This document shows, piece by piece, positions 17,573-26,984 of a stretch of 64,000 bases of DNA. The notes below the pieces were generated by a model, which saw nothing but the letters and a program-made list of their open reading frames with translations, ran no database searches and was not told the DNA's origin. The DNA is from Candidatus Gastranaerophilales bacterium (GTDB taxonomy: Bacteria; Cyanobacteriota; Vampirovibrionia; Gastranaerophilales; Gastranaerophilaceae). The position numbers were made by a program, and so were the translations under genes. The stretch is from positions 1-64,000 of the forward strand of contig CALUYT010000013.1 in assembly GCA_944325085.1 (NCBI GenBank), written 5' to 3'. Every line of letters begins with the position of its first letter. The stretch's first letter is position 1.

Positions 17573-18445
17573 TTAATTTTCTTCATGTATTTTTCTGATA
17601 ACAATATTGCCCTTAAACGTAAATGCTTCCTCCGGAATATATTCACAAGATTTTTGAATATAAGGCAAATTGATTGTATCAGGTCTTCTTGCAAAAACTT
17701 CACCTATACGAATTTGTACAGGATTTAATTTTAATGCACGAATTCTGGCATATTCATTACCATCTGAACCTGCATGAGCTATACCGCCCAAAATTCCCCA
17801 AACAGTAATGTCACCTTTTGCGATTATTTCAGAACCAGGGTTTACATCTCCGATTACAATGATATTACCATCTGAAGATATACTTTGTCCTGATCTTATA
17901 GTTTTTCTAATATATAATGTTGGCAGATTTTCTGTTTCTGTAATTTTATCTGCTACATCTTTTTCTTGGTTTTCTTTATCTTCCAATGAATCTACAATTG
18001 TATCATCATGCTGAAGAATTTCTCCAACTTTATTTGATTCCGGAACATCTTCCGGAGCTACTGTTGTTTGCGTAGAAGCTTCATCTCCAAATATATTATC
18101 TAAAGCATCTGAAACTTCAGCAGTAGGCTCAGTTGGCTCAAATGTAGGAGCTTCAACTTCATTTGTAAATTCAGAAATCTTAATTCCTAAAGCCGTAGCT
18201 GACTCTAAAGTTTCAGTAGAACTTGTACTAATATATGCCAATTGAGATTCCATCAATTCCACAAGTGCTTTTATACTAGTTAATTCTGCTTGAGACAATA
18301 CAACTGAACCTAATTTTAAACATATATGTTTTCCTTTTGATTCAGGCATGTCTAAAACTCTTGAAAGCTCATAAATTACTTCAGAGGTTTTTTTCGCATT
18401 GGTTAAATCAACGATAAAACCATTCTCAATATATCCCTTATCCAT
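17573..18445 (-). CDS. minC: Septum-site determining protein MinC
   Basis: A 290-residue FtsZ inhibitor. The N-terminal domain is about residues 1-100. The C-terminal beta-helix domain (about 185-285) has the family sequence RSGQSISSDGNIIVIGDVNPGSEIIAKGDITVWG and GGIAHAGSDGN..ARIRALKLNPVQIRIG, the surface that binds MinD and the septum. Between them is a roughly 75-residue acidic linker (EPTEPTAEVSDALD ... DKENQEKDVADK), longer than usual. It is the first gene of the min operon; AAAGGGAAA precedes the ATG. Confidence 0.93.
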   Translation of the reverse strand: MDKGYIENGFIVDLTNAKKTSEVIYELSRVLDMPESKGKHICLKLGSVVLSQAELTSIKALVELMESQLAYISTSSTETLESATALGIKISEFTNEVEAPTFEPTEPTAEVSDALDNIFGDEASTQTTVAPEDVPESNKVGEILQHDDTIVDSLEDKENQEKDVADKITETENLPTLYIRKTIRSGQSISSDGNIIVIGDVNPGSEIIAKGDITVWGILGGIAHAGSDGNEYARIRALKLNPVQIRIGEVFARRPDTINLPYIQKSCEYIPEEAFTFKGNIVIRKIHEEN

Positions 18446-18544
18446 TTTTCCCTTTCTAAAATACGGCTACATGTCATGAGGGTACACGAAAAAATATAAG
18501 ACTTCAAGAAAATATTTACTTTTGTTATTAAATATTAATATAGA

Positions 18545-19405
18545 CTAAGCTAAATAACCTCTTACTGTTGTATTATAAAGATTTTTTATTGCAGAAGCAT
18601 AAGTATCACCTTCGCAATAAATTTTACCAATAGCATCTATATTATTCATATCAGCTTTTTTTACAGATGAATATCTTTCAGGATATTTAGAAAGGTTTCT
18701 AATCGCAACTTCTAAACCTTTTTCCGGAGTTGAGAAATAACCAAAACCTTTTGAACTTTTACCACAATCGCCAGCTGCTCTATAACCCATGAAGTTATTA
18801 TGTTGAGCCAAGTTACTAGTACCAAATCCTGATTCTTGTCCAATTATTGATACTACTAAACCTAAATCAACATCATATTTTTCACAAAGTTCAGTAATTA
18901 CAGCTTCTTTTCCAACTAGATTACCTTTTAACAAACCTGGTTTTAACTTTGAAGCACTGTTATATGTTATTTTTGAAGAATCATTTTGTGAATTATTTGA
19001 TGAATTTGAAGAATTAGTTAATTCCGGTTTTTGAATTTTATTATTTTGATTTAAATATGCATAATTTGAAGTAATTGATCCAAAACCTGAAGTATTTGGA
19101 GTATAAGAAAATGAATTAACTAAAGGTAAATTAAAAGATGGGAAATTATAACTTGGAACAAAATTATTAACAAATGGATTTGTCATCATTCCAAAATTAT
19201 AAAATCCAAAACTAGGTGCCATAAATACAGAACCTAAAAAAGGATTACCATAATACATTGGCATAGGACATGCCATAGGAACAGCTGTAGCAGCAGCCAT
19301 ACCCAAGAAGAAATTAATTCTTGGATTCATTGCCATACAACCCATAGAAAATGGATTGGTATAAACCGGCATATGATGATGGTGATGTACAGTTGATAAA
19401 AACAT
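18545..19405 (-). CDS. Glucosaminidase/lysozyme-like protein with Phe/Asn/Met-rich N-terminus
   Basis: The C-terminal ~120 residues match endo-beta-N-acetylglucosaminidase/transglycosylase folds: VSIIGQESGFGTSNLAQHNN with the likely catalytic Glu, NFMGYRAAGD, then FSTPEKGLEVAIRNLSKYPERY. It should cut peptidoglycan. The N-terminal half is unusual, with five consecutive His (residues 7-11), Met/Pro/Phe-rich blocks and then Ser/Asn-rich linker. No classical signal peptide is seen in the 286-residue form. I chose the ATG at 19405 (GGGGAAG upstream); upstream in-frame ATGs add a hydrophobic stretch but lack a binding site. It is monocistronic. Confidence 0.78.
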   Translation of the reverse strand: MFLSTVHHHHHMPVYTNPFSMGCMAMNPRINFFLGMAAATAVPMACPMPMYYGNPFLGSVFMAPSFGFYNFGMMTNPFVNNFVPSYNFPSFNLPLVNSFSYTPNTSGFGSITSNYAYLNQNNKIQKPELTNSSNSSNNSQNDSSKITYNSASKLKPGLLKGNLVGKEAVITELCEKYDVDLGLVVSIIGQESGFGTSNLAQHNNFMGYRAAGDCGKSSKGFGYFSTPEKGLEVAIRNLSKYPERYSSVKKADMNNIDAIGKIYCEGDTYASAIKNLYNTTVRGYLA

Positions 19406-19594
19406 TTTCTTCCCCTTTAATATCCCCTTGGTAATTATTAAATTACCCTTATTTATATAAAGGTAAAAAGTATATACAAATTGCATATTTTTTATTCGTT
19501 TGTAAACAAATATTAAAAATTTTAACAAATTGATTAATTGAAATTCTCATGTTTATTATATAAATATAATAGTAGGTTAGAAGGTTATATAAGA

Positions 19595-20275
19595 ATGTTT
19601 AGCGTAACTAAAACACACGAAATAACTGTTGACGTAGTAATTTTGACAATTAAGAACAATAATATTCAAGTTTTATTGGTAAAACGTACAAATGAACCTT
19701 TCAAAGGCAAATGGGCCATACCAGGAGGTTACATAAGATTATCAGAAAACTTAGATGAAGCAGCTTTAAGAGTCTTAAAAGAAAAAACTGCCGTTGATAA
19801 CATTTACCTTGAACAACTTTATACCTTCGGTGACCCTCTACGTCACCCTAATGCACGTGTCATAACCTGTGCTTACTTTGCTCTTGTTAGATCCGAAGAT
19901 ATTAAAATTGTTTCGACTCCGGAACTTGGTTGGCACAAAGTTAATGATCTTCCTGCATTAGCATTCGACCACAAAGAAATTATTCAATATTCAATGAAAA
20001 GAACTCGCGAAAGATTAGAAATTTGCCCTGTTGCATATCAGTTGCTACCTGAAAAATTCACATTAACAGAAATGCAAAAAGCATATGAGCTTATTATGAA
20101 CAAAAAACTTGATAAAAGAAATTTCCGTAAAAAAGCTCTTTCTACTCCTGGGCTAATCGAGTTAGATGAATATACAAAATCTTCATCTAAACGTCCAGCA
20201 AGATTATACACTTTTGAAAATATTGAACTAAATTCAAAAAGAGCACATTTTATAAAAAAGGAGAAAAATAAATAA
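19595..20275 (+). CDS. NrtR-like Nudix-fold transcriptional regulator
   Basis: A 226-residue protein with an N-terminal Nudix domain (TVDVVILTIKNNNIQVLLVKR, KGKWAIPGGYI) and a C-terminal winged-helix region (LPEKFTLTEMQKAYELIMNK ... DKRNFRKKAL) typical of NrtR and related ADP-ribose-sensing repressors of NAD genes. The Nudix box is degraded: after GGYIRLSENLDEAALR the expected Glu residues read RVLKEKTAV, so hydrolysis is probably lost. The ATG at 19595 with AGAAGG upstream fits better than one at 19538. It overlaps secG by 1 bp; the regulated genes are not evident here. Confidence 0.82.
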   Translation: MFSVTKTHEITVDVVILTIKNNNIQVLLVKRTNEPFKGKWAIPGGYIRLSENLDEAALRVLKEKTAVDNIYLEQLYTFGDPLRHPNARVITCAYFALVRSEDIKIVSTPELGWHKVNDLPALAFDHKEIIQYSMKRTRERLEICPVAYQLLPEKFTLTEMQKAYELIMNKKLDKRNFRKKALSTPGLIELDEYTKSSSKRPARLYTFENIELNSKRAHFIKKEKNK

Positions 20276-20502
20276 TGTTAGTAAATATAATTTGGGGAAT
20301 AGAAACTGCATGTTCCATATTATTGATTATATTAATCTTATTACATTCACCAAAAGGTGATGGAATTGGTGGTATGGGCGGAGTTTCACATGTATTTGCA
20401 TCTCAAAAAAGTGCAGAAAAAGGCCTAAATAAAATTACAGGCATAGTATGCTTAGTATTTATACTATGTACATTCTTAATTGGTTTTGGAATTATTAAAT
20501 AA
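20275..20502 (+). CDS. secG: Preprotein translocase subunit SecG
   Basis: A 75-residue protein with two transmembrane helices (about residues 3-22 and 54-73) and the conserved linker LLHSPKGDGIGGMGGVSHVFASQKSAEKGL. SecG associates with SecYE and helps SecA-driven protein export. It starts at an ATG overlapping the stop of the Nudix regulator and is followed by a terminator. Confidence 0.93.
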   Translation: MLVNIIWGIETACSILLIILILLHSPKGDGIGGMGGVSHVFASQKSAEKGLNKITGIVCLVFILCTFLIGFGIIK

Positions 20503-20514
20503 AATAGTACTAAT

Positions 20515-20546
20515 AAAACCCCGCATTTTAATATTGTGGGGTTTTT
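20515..20546 (+). terminator. Terminator after secG
   Basis: AAAACCCC and GGGGTTTTT arms around a 15-nt A/T loop, 12 bp after the secG stop. Confidence 0.85.
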
Positions 20547-20561
20547 AACTAAAGGAGCTTT

Positions 20562-20918
20562 ATGAAAACAAATAGATTAATTGGGGGGTTAATTTTATCA
20601 GGAGCTATTGTCAGCGCCGGCTCTTTAGGACTTGGAATAACAAGCAAAAAAATAGAAAATGAAAAACAAGAAAAAGCTGAATTAATCCAAAAAATAAAAA
20701 GAACAAAAATCTCAGATTCTGATTTTTCAAAAATAAAAACTCAAGCAGAACAGAAAAACATACCTTATGAAATAAATAAAACATACAAAAAAGCTCTTGA
20801 TTCTTTAAATTTAAAAGCATCCTATGAAAAAGTATATTTACAAACCATTGATTCATTAAAAAGAGTTATTGCTCAAAAAGACGACAGTATTAAAATCTTA
20901 ACAAAAGCTACCAAGTAA
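20562..20918 (+). CDS. Small membrane-anchored coiled-coil protein, unknown
   Basis: A 118-residue protein with one N-terminal transmembrane segment (GGLILSGAIVSAGSLGLGI) followed by a highly charged Lys/Glu-rich helical region to the C-terminus, likely a coiled coil outside the membrane. I recognise no family. AAAGGAG precedes the start. It sits between the secG terminator and tcdA (24-bp gap) and may share a transcript with tcdA. Confidence 0.7.
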   Translation: MKTNRLIGGLILSGAIVSAGSLGLGITSKKIENEKQEKAELIQKIKRTKISDSDFSKIKTQAEQKNIPYEINKTYKKALDSLNLKASYEKVYLQTIDSLKRVIAQKDDSIKILTKATK

Positions 20919-20942
20919 AATTTTTGATTTAAAATTATTGGT

Positions 20943-21698
20943 ATGAAGAACGAAACATTTGATCGCAACATTTTATACTGGGGAGCTGAAACCCAACAAA
21001 AACTTAACAATAAAAAAGTTGCAGTATTTGGGCTTGGCGGTGTAGGAGGATACTGTGCCGAAGCTTTGACAAGAGCCGGTATTAATAATTTAACTCTTGT
21101 AGATTTTGATATAGTTTCTCAATCAAACATTAACCGTCAAATTATTGCTCTAAACTCAACTATCGGAAAGAAAAAAACTGACTTATTTGAACAACGATTG
21201 AAAGATATAAACCCTAACATTAATTTAGAAATTATAGATGATTTTTATAATGACCAAGAAAATCTAATAGACTTTTCAAAAAATAAATTTGATTTTGTTG
21301 CAGATGCAATAGATACAATGCGTTCCAAAATTTATTTATTAGAAAATTGCTATAAAAATAATATTCCAATAATTAGTTCAATGGGAGCAGGAAATAGAAT
21401 TGATCCAACAAAATTATACATTTCAGACTTAAAAGATATTGAAAATAAAAACGCACCATTTGTCTCTAATGTAATATATCAACTAAAAAAACTTGGAATA
21501 ACAGAAGGTATAACATTTGTATCAAGTAGAGAAAAACCATTTGTTCAAGAAAAAGTAACAGAAAATGAACAAATTAAAACAAAAAATGGACTAAATATTG
21601 AATTTAATAAAATAACACCATCTTCAACACCATTTGTTGCCTCAACAGCAGGAATTTATATGGCATTTTATATAGTACAAAATTTAATAAAGGAATAA
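20943..21698 (+). CDS. tcdA: tRNA threonylcarbamoyladenosine dehydratase (TcdA/CsdL-type E1-like enzyme)
   Basis: A 251-residue ThiF/E1-like adenylating protein. The nucleotide-binding motif is VFGLGGVGGYCAEALTRAG; VDFDIVSQSNINRQI is the E1 Arg/Asp region, and DAIDTMRSKIYLL follows. This matches TcdA, which cyclises t6A37 to ct6A in ANN-decoding tRNAs. MoeB/ThiF are alternatives, but no sulfur-carrier gene is nearby and the family-specific SSMGAGNRIDPTK stretch favours TcdA. No clear ribosome binding site precedes the ATG. An SDR gene follows after 3 bp. Confidence 0.88.
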   Translation: MKNETFDRNILYWGAETQQKLNNKKVAVFGLGGVGGYCAEALTRAGINNLTLVDFDIVSQSNINRQIIALNSTIGKKKTDLFEQRLKDINPNINLEIIDDFYNDQENLIDFSKNKFDFVADAIDTMRSKIYLLENCYKNNIPIISSMGAGNRIDPTKLYISDLKDIENKNAPFVSNVIYQLKKLGITEGITFVSSREKPFVQEKVTENEQIKTKNGLNIEFNKITPSSTPFVASTAGIYMAFYIVQNLIKE

Positions 21699-21701
21699 AA
21701 A

Positions 21702-22409
21702 ATGAATATATTAGTAACCGGAGCCTCTAGAGGTATTGGAAAAGTAATAGCAAAAGAATTACAACAACTTGGAAATGTATATGTTACAGCTAGAACTGAA
21801 CAAGATTTAATTGAATTTGGAGAAAATAACTACTGTATTGCAGATTTAGCCGATGAAATTGAACTTGTAAAAGTTGGGAATTTTATTGAAGAAAATAGAA
21901 TTGATGTTCTTATAAATAATGCAGGAGCCTATACTTATAGTGGTATCGAAGAAACTGAAATGTACAAACTAAATAATATGCTTTCATTAAATTTAAAAGC
22001 TCCAATATATTTAATCCACAGAGCCGTACCACATATGAAACGACAAAAATTTGGCAGAATAATAAATATTGGCTCAATTTCAGGTGTTATGGGCGAAGCA
22101 TATGCAAGTATCTATTCCGCAACAAAAGCAGGTCTTATTGGACTATCTAAAGCAACGGGATTAGAACTTGCTGAATATGGAATTACTGTAAATACAATCA
22201 ACCCTGGCTGGGTAGATACAGAACTGGGTAAATTCTCTATCGAAAAAAGTGAATTTTCTGAAGACGAAATTATTGAAACAATACCTCAAAAAAGATTTGT
22301 AAAACCAGAAGAAATCGCTAGCCTTACAAAATTTTTAATTTCAGAAAACGCAAAAGGTATTACCGGTCAATCAATAAATATCTGTGCAGGACTATCTGTT
22401 GGAATATAA
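21702..22409 (+). CDS. Short-chain dehydrogenase/reductase
   Basis: The 235-residue protein is a classical SDR: VTGASRGIG cofactor motif at the N-terminus, NNAGAY, catalytic Ser in NIGSISGVMG, and the YSATK Tyr/Lys pair. The NPGWVDTELG segment closes the active site. It resembles FabG-like 3-oxoacyl reductases, but no fatty-acid gene lies nearby, so the substrate is open. It begins 3 bp after tcdA, with AAGGAAT in the tcdA end, implying co-transcription. Confidence 0.9.
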   Translation: MNILVTGASRGIGKVIAKELQQLGNVYVTARTEQDLIEFGENNYCIADLADEIELVKVGNFIEENRIDVLINNAGAYTYSGIEETEMYKLNNMLSLNLKAPIYLIHRAVPHMKRQKFGRIINIGSISGVMGEAYASIYSATKAGLIGLSKATGLELAEYGITVNTINPGWVDTELGKFSIEKSEFSEDEIIETIPQKRFVKPEEIASLTKFLISENAKGITGQSINICAGLSVGI

Positions 22410-22516
22410 GACATTTAAATTTCTTAATAAAAATTTAAAAAATTAGCAAAATTTTCTTTTACACTTTTTTGTATAACCACATTTACCTATAATACAAAAA
22501 TCAGAAAGGAAAATTT

Positions 22517-23059
22517 ATGCAAATTAACAACACTCAATGCCCATCATGCCCTAAATCAACTTCATTTGGAATGGCTTTAAAAATTAAACCATCTGCCGCT
22601 GATTACTTAAAAACTCAACCTAGAAAAGCTCTTGAAACATTGGAAAAACTAGGTGAAGAATTTAAAGACTACAAACATTGGGATTTAGTAGTTGATAAAG
22701 ATGGATATCACGCAGTGGGAAAATATCATTTAGATGGTCAATATACAGAAATTGGTTGTCCTAAAGATTATAGCATTTATAGTGATAGTTTTTCAGTTCC
22801 AGTAAAAAGTGAAAAATTTGCAGACGCAGGCAAAGAAATTAATAAATTTATGAACTATCAAGATAAGACTGCAGCATCTATTGGTTATGCAAATATTACA
22901 AACGCTAATTCCGGAATAGATAGAACAGCTGCATTTGTAAGAGAGTTAGAAAAACTTTCAGCACAAAAAGCTTATGATACAGCTGCTAAAAATGCAGCTG
23001 AGCAAGAACATTTAGGAAAAATCAATGACTTAATCGGCAAATTTGGTGATGCGGAATAA
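22517..23059 (+). CDS. Unknown protein with N-terminal SFGMALKI motif
   Basis: A 180-residue soluble protein of unrecognised family. The first 30 residues contain Cys-Pro pairs (QCPSCPKS) and the motif TSFGMALKI near residue 15-23, which recurs in spirit in other small proteins here. The rest is mixed alpha/beta (HWDLVVDKDGYHAVGKYHLDG) ending in a helical Ala/Glu-rich tail. No signal peptide or membrane segment is visible. AAAGGAAA precedes the start and a terminator follows, so it is its own transcription unit. Confidence 0.72.
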   Translation: MQINNTQCPSCPKSTSFGMALKIKPSAADYLKTQPRKALETLEKLGEEFKDYKHWDLVVDKDGYHAVGKYHLDGQYTEIGCPKDYSIYSDSFSVPVKSEKFADAGKEINKFMNYQDKTAASIGYANITNANSGIDRTAAFVRELEKLSAQKAYDTAAKNAAEQEHLGKINDLIGKFGDAE

Positions 23060-23082
23060 TATAGAACAAATTGAAATGACTG

Positions 23083-23114
23083 AAAATACTTGCTTAGAAA
23101 GCAAGTATTTTTAT
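23083..23114 (+). terminator. Terminator before fusA
   Basis: AATACTTGCTT and AAGCAAGTATT arms around AGA with a following T-run, 24 bp after the stop of the 180-residue protein gene. Confidence 0.85.
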
Positions 23115-23247
23115 TTGTTTAAAATTTTAATAAACATTCATAAACAACAAGGTTTTATTTGAAAAATAACATGTTTATGGGATAATTTTAATGAGGCTAA
23201 ATATAAAATAGCGATGTACATATATAAATAGAAAAAGGAAAGAAAAA

Positions 23248-25338
23248 ATGGCAAGACAAACTCCATTGGAAAAAATTAGAAACATTGGTATTGCAGCCCA
23301 CATCGATGCCGGTAAAACAACTACAACAGAACGTATCTTGTTTTACACAGGTAAAACTCACAAAATCGGTGAAGTTCACGATGGTGCAGCTGTAACAGAC
23401 TTTATGGAACAAGAAAGAGAACGTGGTATTACAATCCAATCAGCAGCAGTAACTGCATCTTGGAAAGGACACCAAATTAACATCATTGATACCCCTGGAC
23501 ACGTTGACTTCACAATCGAAGTTGAACGTTCACTTCGTGTATTAGACGGTGTTGTAGCTGTATTCTGTGCAGTAGGTGGTGTTCAATCACAATCTGAAAC
23601 AGTTTGGAGACAAGCTAATCGTTACGAAGTACCTCGTATGGTATTTGTTAATAAAATGGATAGAACAGGTGCTGATTTCTATAGAGTTGTTGATCAAATT
23701 AAAAACAGATTAGGAGCTAATGCTGTTCCTATTCAGTTACCTATCGGAGCTGAAGATAAATTTACAGGTTTAATTGATCTTATGACAATGAAAGCTGAAA
23801 TCTACACTAACGATTTAGGTACAGATATCAGAGAAGAAGATATTCCTGCAGATATGGCTGATAAAGCTAAAGAATATCATGATGCTATGGTTGAAGCTAT
23901 TGCATCTGAAGATGATGCTTTAATGGAAAAATACTTCGAAGATCCTGATTCAATAACAGTTGAAGAATTGAAAAAAGTTTTAAGAAAAGCAGTTTGCAAC
24001 AACAAAATCGTTCCTGTATGTTGTGGTACTGCATTTAAAAACAAAGGTGTTCAATTATTATTAAATGCTGTTGTTGATTATATGCCATCACCAGTTGATG
24101 TTAAAGCTATAGAAGGTGAATTAGAAGATGGTACAAAAACAGAAAGACATTCTTCTGATGATGAACCATTTGCAGCTTTAGCTTTCAAAGTTATGACAGA
24201 CCCATTTGTAGGACGTTTAACTTTCTTAAGAGTTTATTCTGGTAAAATTACATCAGGTTCTTATGTATTAAATGCTACAAACGGTAAAAAAGAACGTATC
24301 TCAAGACTTGTTAGAATGTACGCTGACCAAAGACTTGAAGAATCTGAAGTATATGCTGGTGATATTTGTGCAGCTGTTGGTTTAAAAGATACAACAACTG
24401 GTGATACATTATGTGATGAAAAAGCTCCTATTATCTTAGAAAGAATGAGCTTCCCAGAACCAGTTATTTCTGTTGCCATTGAACCAAAAACAAAAGCTGA
24501 CCAAGATAAAATGGGTATCGCTCTTCAAAAACTTGCAGAAGAAGATCCATCATTCAGAGTTAAATCTGATGAAGAAACTGGCCAAACAATTATTTCTGGT
24601 ATGGGTGAACTTCACTTAGATATCATTGTTGACCGTATGTTAAGAGAATTCAAAGTTGAAGCTAACATTGGTAAACCTCAAGTAGCATACAGAGAAACTA
24701 TCAGAGGAACAGCAGATCAAGATTCTAAATTTGCTCGTCAATCAGGTGGTAAAGGTCAATATGGTCACGTTAAAATCAGAATTTCTCCAGCTGAAGAAAA
24801 TGCAGGTTTTGTATTTGAAAACAAAATCGTTGGTGGTGCTATTCCTAAAGAATATATTGAACCAGCAAGAAAAGGTATGGAAGAAGCATTGGAAAGCGGT
24901 ATCTTAGCTGGATATCCAATGATTGACGTTAAAGTTGAACTTTATGATGGTTCTTACCACGAAGTTGACTCTTCTGAAATGGCATTCAAAATTGCAGGTT
25001 CTATGGCAATTAAAGAAGGTACTAGAAAAGCTCAACCTTGTATCCTTGAACCAATGATGAAAGTTGAAGTTGAAATTCCTGAAGAATTCACTGGTACAAT
25101 CATTGGTGATATTTCAAGACGTCGTGGTAGAGTTGAAGGTCAAGAACCTTTGGGTAACACTGGTAACGTAATAGTTAGAGCTTTAGTTCCTCTTGCTAAT
25201 ATGTTCGGTTATGCAACTGATTTGAGATCTAATACTCAAGGTCGTGGTACATTCTCTATGGAATTCAAATGCTACGAACAAGTACCTAAAAATATTGAAG
25301 ATGAAATCATTTCTAAATCTGGAGCTGCTAAAGCATAA
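23248..25338 (+). CDS. fusA: Elongation factor G
   Basis: The 696-residue translational GTPase drives ribosomal translocation. G1 [14 protein letters not shown]2 region GITIQSAA, G3 DTPGHVDF and G4 [10 protein letters not shown] are all present, with domains II to V following (e.g. [14 protein letters not shown] and the domain [16 protein letters not shown]). Length is standard. Codons are skewed to the G/T-richer set seen also in groEL, as expected for high expression. It stands alone, unlike the rpsL-rpsG-fusA-tuf order of many bacteria. AAAGGAAAG precedes the ATG. Confidence 0.98.
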   Translation: MARQTPLEKIRNIGIAAHIDAGKTTTTERILFYTGKTHKIGEVHDGAAVTDFMEQERERGITIQSAAVTASWKGHQINIIDTPGHVDFTIEVERSLRVLDGVVAVFCAVGGVQSQSETVWRQANRYEVPRMVFVNKMDRTGADFYRVVDQIKNRLGANAVPIQLPIGAEDKFTGLIDLMTMKAEIYTNDLGTDIREEDIPADMADKAKEYHDAMVEAIASEDDALMEKYFEDPDSITVEELKKVLRKAVCNNKIVPVCCGTAFKNKGVQLLLNAVVDYMPSPVDVKAIEGELEDGTKTERHSSDDEPFAALAFKVMTDPFVGRLTFLRVYSGKITSGSYVLNATNGKKERISRLVRMYADQRLEESEVYAGDICAAVGLKDTTTGDTLCDEKAPIILERMSFPEPVISVAIEPKTKADQDKMGIALQKLAEEDPSFRVKSDEETGQTIISGMGELHLDIIVDRMLREFKVEANIGKPQVAYRETIRGTADQDSKFARQSGGKGQYGHVKIRISPAEENAGFVFENKIVGGAIPKEYIEPARKGMEEALESGILAGYPMIDVKVELYDGSYHEVDSSEMAFKIAGSMAIKEGTRKAQPCILEPMMKVEVEIPEEFTGTIIGDISRRRGRVEGQEPLGNTGNVIVRALVPLANMFGYATDLRSNTQGRGTFSMEFKCYEQVPKNIEDEIISKSGAAKA

Positions 25339-25360
25339 GATTTGAGAATTTCAATAATTG

Positions 25361-25397
25361 AAAAAGCATCAAGTTATAAATACTTGATGCTTTTTTT
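25361..25397 (+). terminator. Terminator after fusA
   Basis: AAAAAGCATCAAG / CTTGATGCTTTTTTT hairpin, 22 bp beyond the fusA stop codon. Confidence 0.9.
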
Positions 25398-25427
25398 ATT
25401 TTCCAACTTTCCAGCTATTTAAAAATA

Positions 25428-25826
25428 TTATTTACCGCCGCTAATACCACCATATACAAAATCGTTTTTAATAGCAGTCATCAATAATTTTTGCCATGTA
25501 TTTTCATATGCTTGAATTTCATTTAACTGAGTTTCCAAATTTTCTTTTTGAATATCTAATTGAGATTCCCAAGAGTTTATACTTGCCAATTCAAATTCAT
25601 GTTCATTTTGAAGTTCTAACAAGATTTGAGAATAAGCTTCAGTTCCATAACCACATTCTTCATCATAATATAACGCACTTAACTGAGCATTATATTCTTG
25701 TTGTTTTGTTTGAACACTTTTACTTGCAGATAATTGGTCCATTTGAACATTTGATAATTCCATACTTATTCTGCTTTTTTGTTGTGTGTAAAATAATAAC
25801 TTTTCTTGAAAATTAGAAATAGCCAT
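25428..25826 (-). CDS. Small coiled-coil protein, unknown
   Basis: The 132-residue protein is helical almost throughout, rich in Gln, Glu, Ser and Leu (NFQEKLLFYTQQKSRISMEL; LNEIQAYENTWQKLLMTAIK), and ends in a Gly-rich tail (YGGISGGK). The small, helical, Gln-rich style recalls secretion-system needle or WXG100-like proteins, but no WXG motif or partner gene is present and I do not assign it. GAGGA precedes the ATG. It converges on fusA. Confidence 0.68.
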   Translation of the reverse strand: MAISNFQEKLLFYTQQKSRISMELSNVQMDQLSASKSVQTKQQEYNAQLSALYYDEECGYGTEAYSQILLELQNEHEFELASINSWESQLDIQKENLETQLNEIQAYENTWQKLLMTAIKNDFVYGGISGGK

Positions 25827-25922
25827 AACTCTGTCCTCTTATTTTTATCTCTCTTGAATATATAAAGTATATTTTTTTTAGTGAATTTCAGAGTTAGCAC
25901 AATCTGTAACATTTATTTACAA

Positions 25923-26456
25923 TTAAACTAAATGATACTTATTCTTTGATTTGAGTTCATTATATTTATCTATATTTCTATATTTAACAATTTTTGCAGG
26001 ATTTCCCACTACAACTGCACACTTAGGAACATCTTTAGTAACTACAGCTCCTAAAGCTACAACCGCACCTTCTCCAATTGTAACACCTGGAACAATAGAA
26101 ACCCTAGCGCCTAACCAAACATTATCTTCTATAATAACAGCTTTTTTTATATAACGGGAATCATAAGGAAGAGTTTTTGGACTAAAATAATTATGATTAG
26201 CTGACCAAATCAAAACTTCTGGACCAAAAGAAACATTATTACCTATCGAAATTCCACCCTGTCCAGACAAGACAGAATTCGCACCAATTCTAACATTATT
26301 ACCAATAGAAATATTTTTAGGCTCAACTAATTTTATACCACTAGCGAATATTACCCTATCCCCGCAACTTTTTAATCTTCTCTTATAGAGTAAATATCTA
26401 AAATATCTTATCTTTAAAAATTTCTCTATCCTAAAATTTTTTATAAACTTAAACAT
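25923..26456 (-). CDS. Hexapeptide-repeat acyltransferase (WbbJ/LacA-like)
   Basis: A 177-residue left-handed beta-helix protein with hexapeptide repeats (ISIGNNVRIGANSVLSG, GISIGNNVSFGPEVLI, VIIEDNVWLGARVSIVPGVTIGEGAVVALGAVVTKDVP). The catalytic His is in SANHNYFSPKT. Such enzymes O-acetylate sugars of LPS, capsule or exopolysaccharide using acetyl-CoA. The N-terminal ~35 residues are basic and hydrophobic, possibly membrane-associated. No clear ribosome binding site and no sugar gene nearby, so the acceptor is unknown. Confidence 0.87.
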   Translation of the reverse strand: MFKFIKNFRIEKFLKIRYFRYLLYKRRLKSCGDRVIFASGIKLVEPKNISIGNNVRIGANSVLSGQGGISIGNNVSFGPEVLIWSANHNYFSPKTLPYDSRYIKKAVIIEDNVWLGARVSIVPGVTIGEGAVVALGAVVTKDVPKCAVVVGNPAKIVKYRNIDKYNELKSKNKYHLV

Positions 26457-26612
26457 ACTTAAATATTTGATTAATTACTATTCCAAATAAGTCAACAAAC
26501 AAAATAATATTATCATAAAGTTATTTCTAAAGCAAAAAAGGTAATTTAAGTAATTTTAACATTTTATCAAATAAAATTTTGACAAATTCTCAAATAACCT
26601 TATACATAAAAT

Positions 26613-26984
26613 ATGCAATGGAGTGAAATATTCGGATTAAATAAAAAATGTACACACGATAAAGTACCTTTGGACGATGATATTGGATACTGTCCGGATT
26701 GCGGAGAACTCATAGAAAATCATTGGTACATAACAAGATGTGGTTGTTGTGGAGTAAAACAAAAAGCTACCGTAAAAAATGGTGAAGTTATTCCGGAAGA
26801 TAGTTTTTGTCATAATTGTGGCAGTCGATTATACATAGTAGAAGAAATAAAAAAAATTGACTGTATTAATATAAACTATGCAATTCTTGTCAGAGAAATA
26901 ATTAAAAACGAAATTTCAGAATACACTCAAAGCTGGCTTGAAGCTATGCAAACATCAAATTACACACCCAAACTGCTGCGATAA
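26613..26984 (+). CDS. Zinc-ribbon protein, unknown
   Basis: A 123-residue protein with three Cys-x2-Cys knuckles (YCPDCGE, CGCCGVKQKA, CHNCGS), enough for one or two zinc ribbons, then a helical tail. Nucleic-acid or protein binding is plausible; nothing more specific can be said. Its last 41 bp overlap the convergent spmB gene, which is unusual but both frames look coding. The ATG at 26613 has no good ribosome binding site. Confidence 0.65.
   Translation: MQWSEIFGLNKKCTHDKVPLDDDIGYCPDCGELIENHWYITRCGCCGVKQKATVKNGEVIPEDSFCHNCGSRLYIVEEIKKIDCININYAILVREIIKNEISEYTQSWLEAMQTSNYTPKLLR

Noticed and set aside
19363-19405. Five consecutive His codons as a vector-derived affinity tag
   Set aside because: They sit in a natural reading frame with native flanking sequence and ribosome site; no vector sequence around.
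25428-25826. WXG100 or type III needle protein
   Set aside because: Helical and small, but no WXG motif, no needle signature and no secretion genes nearby.
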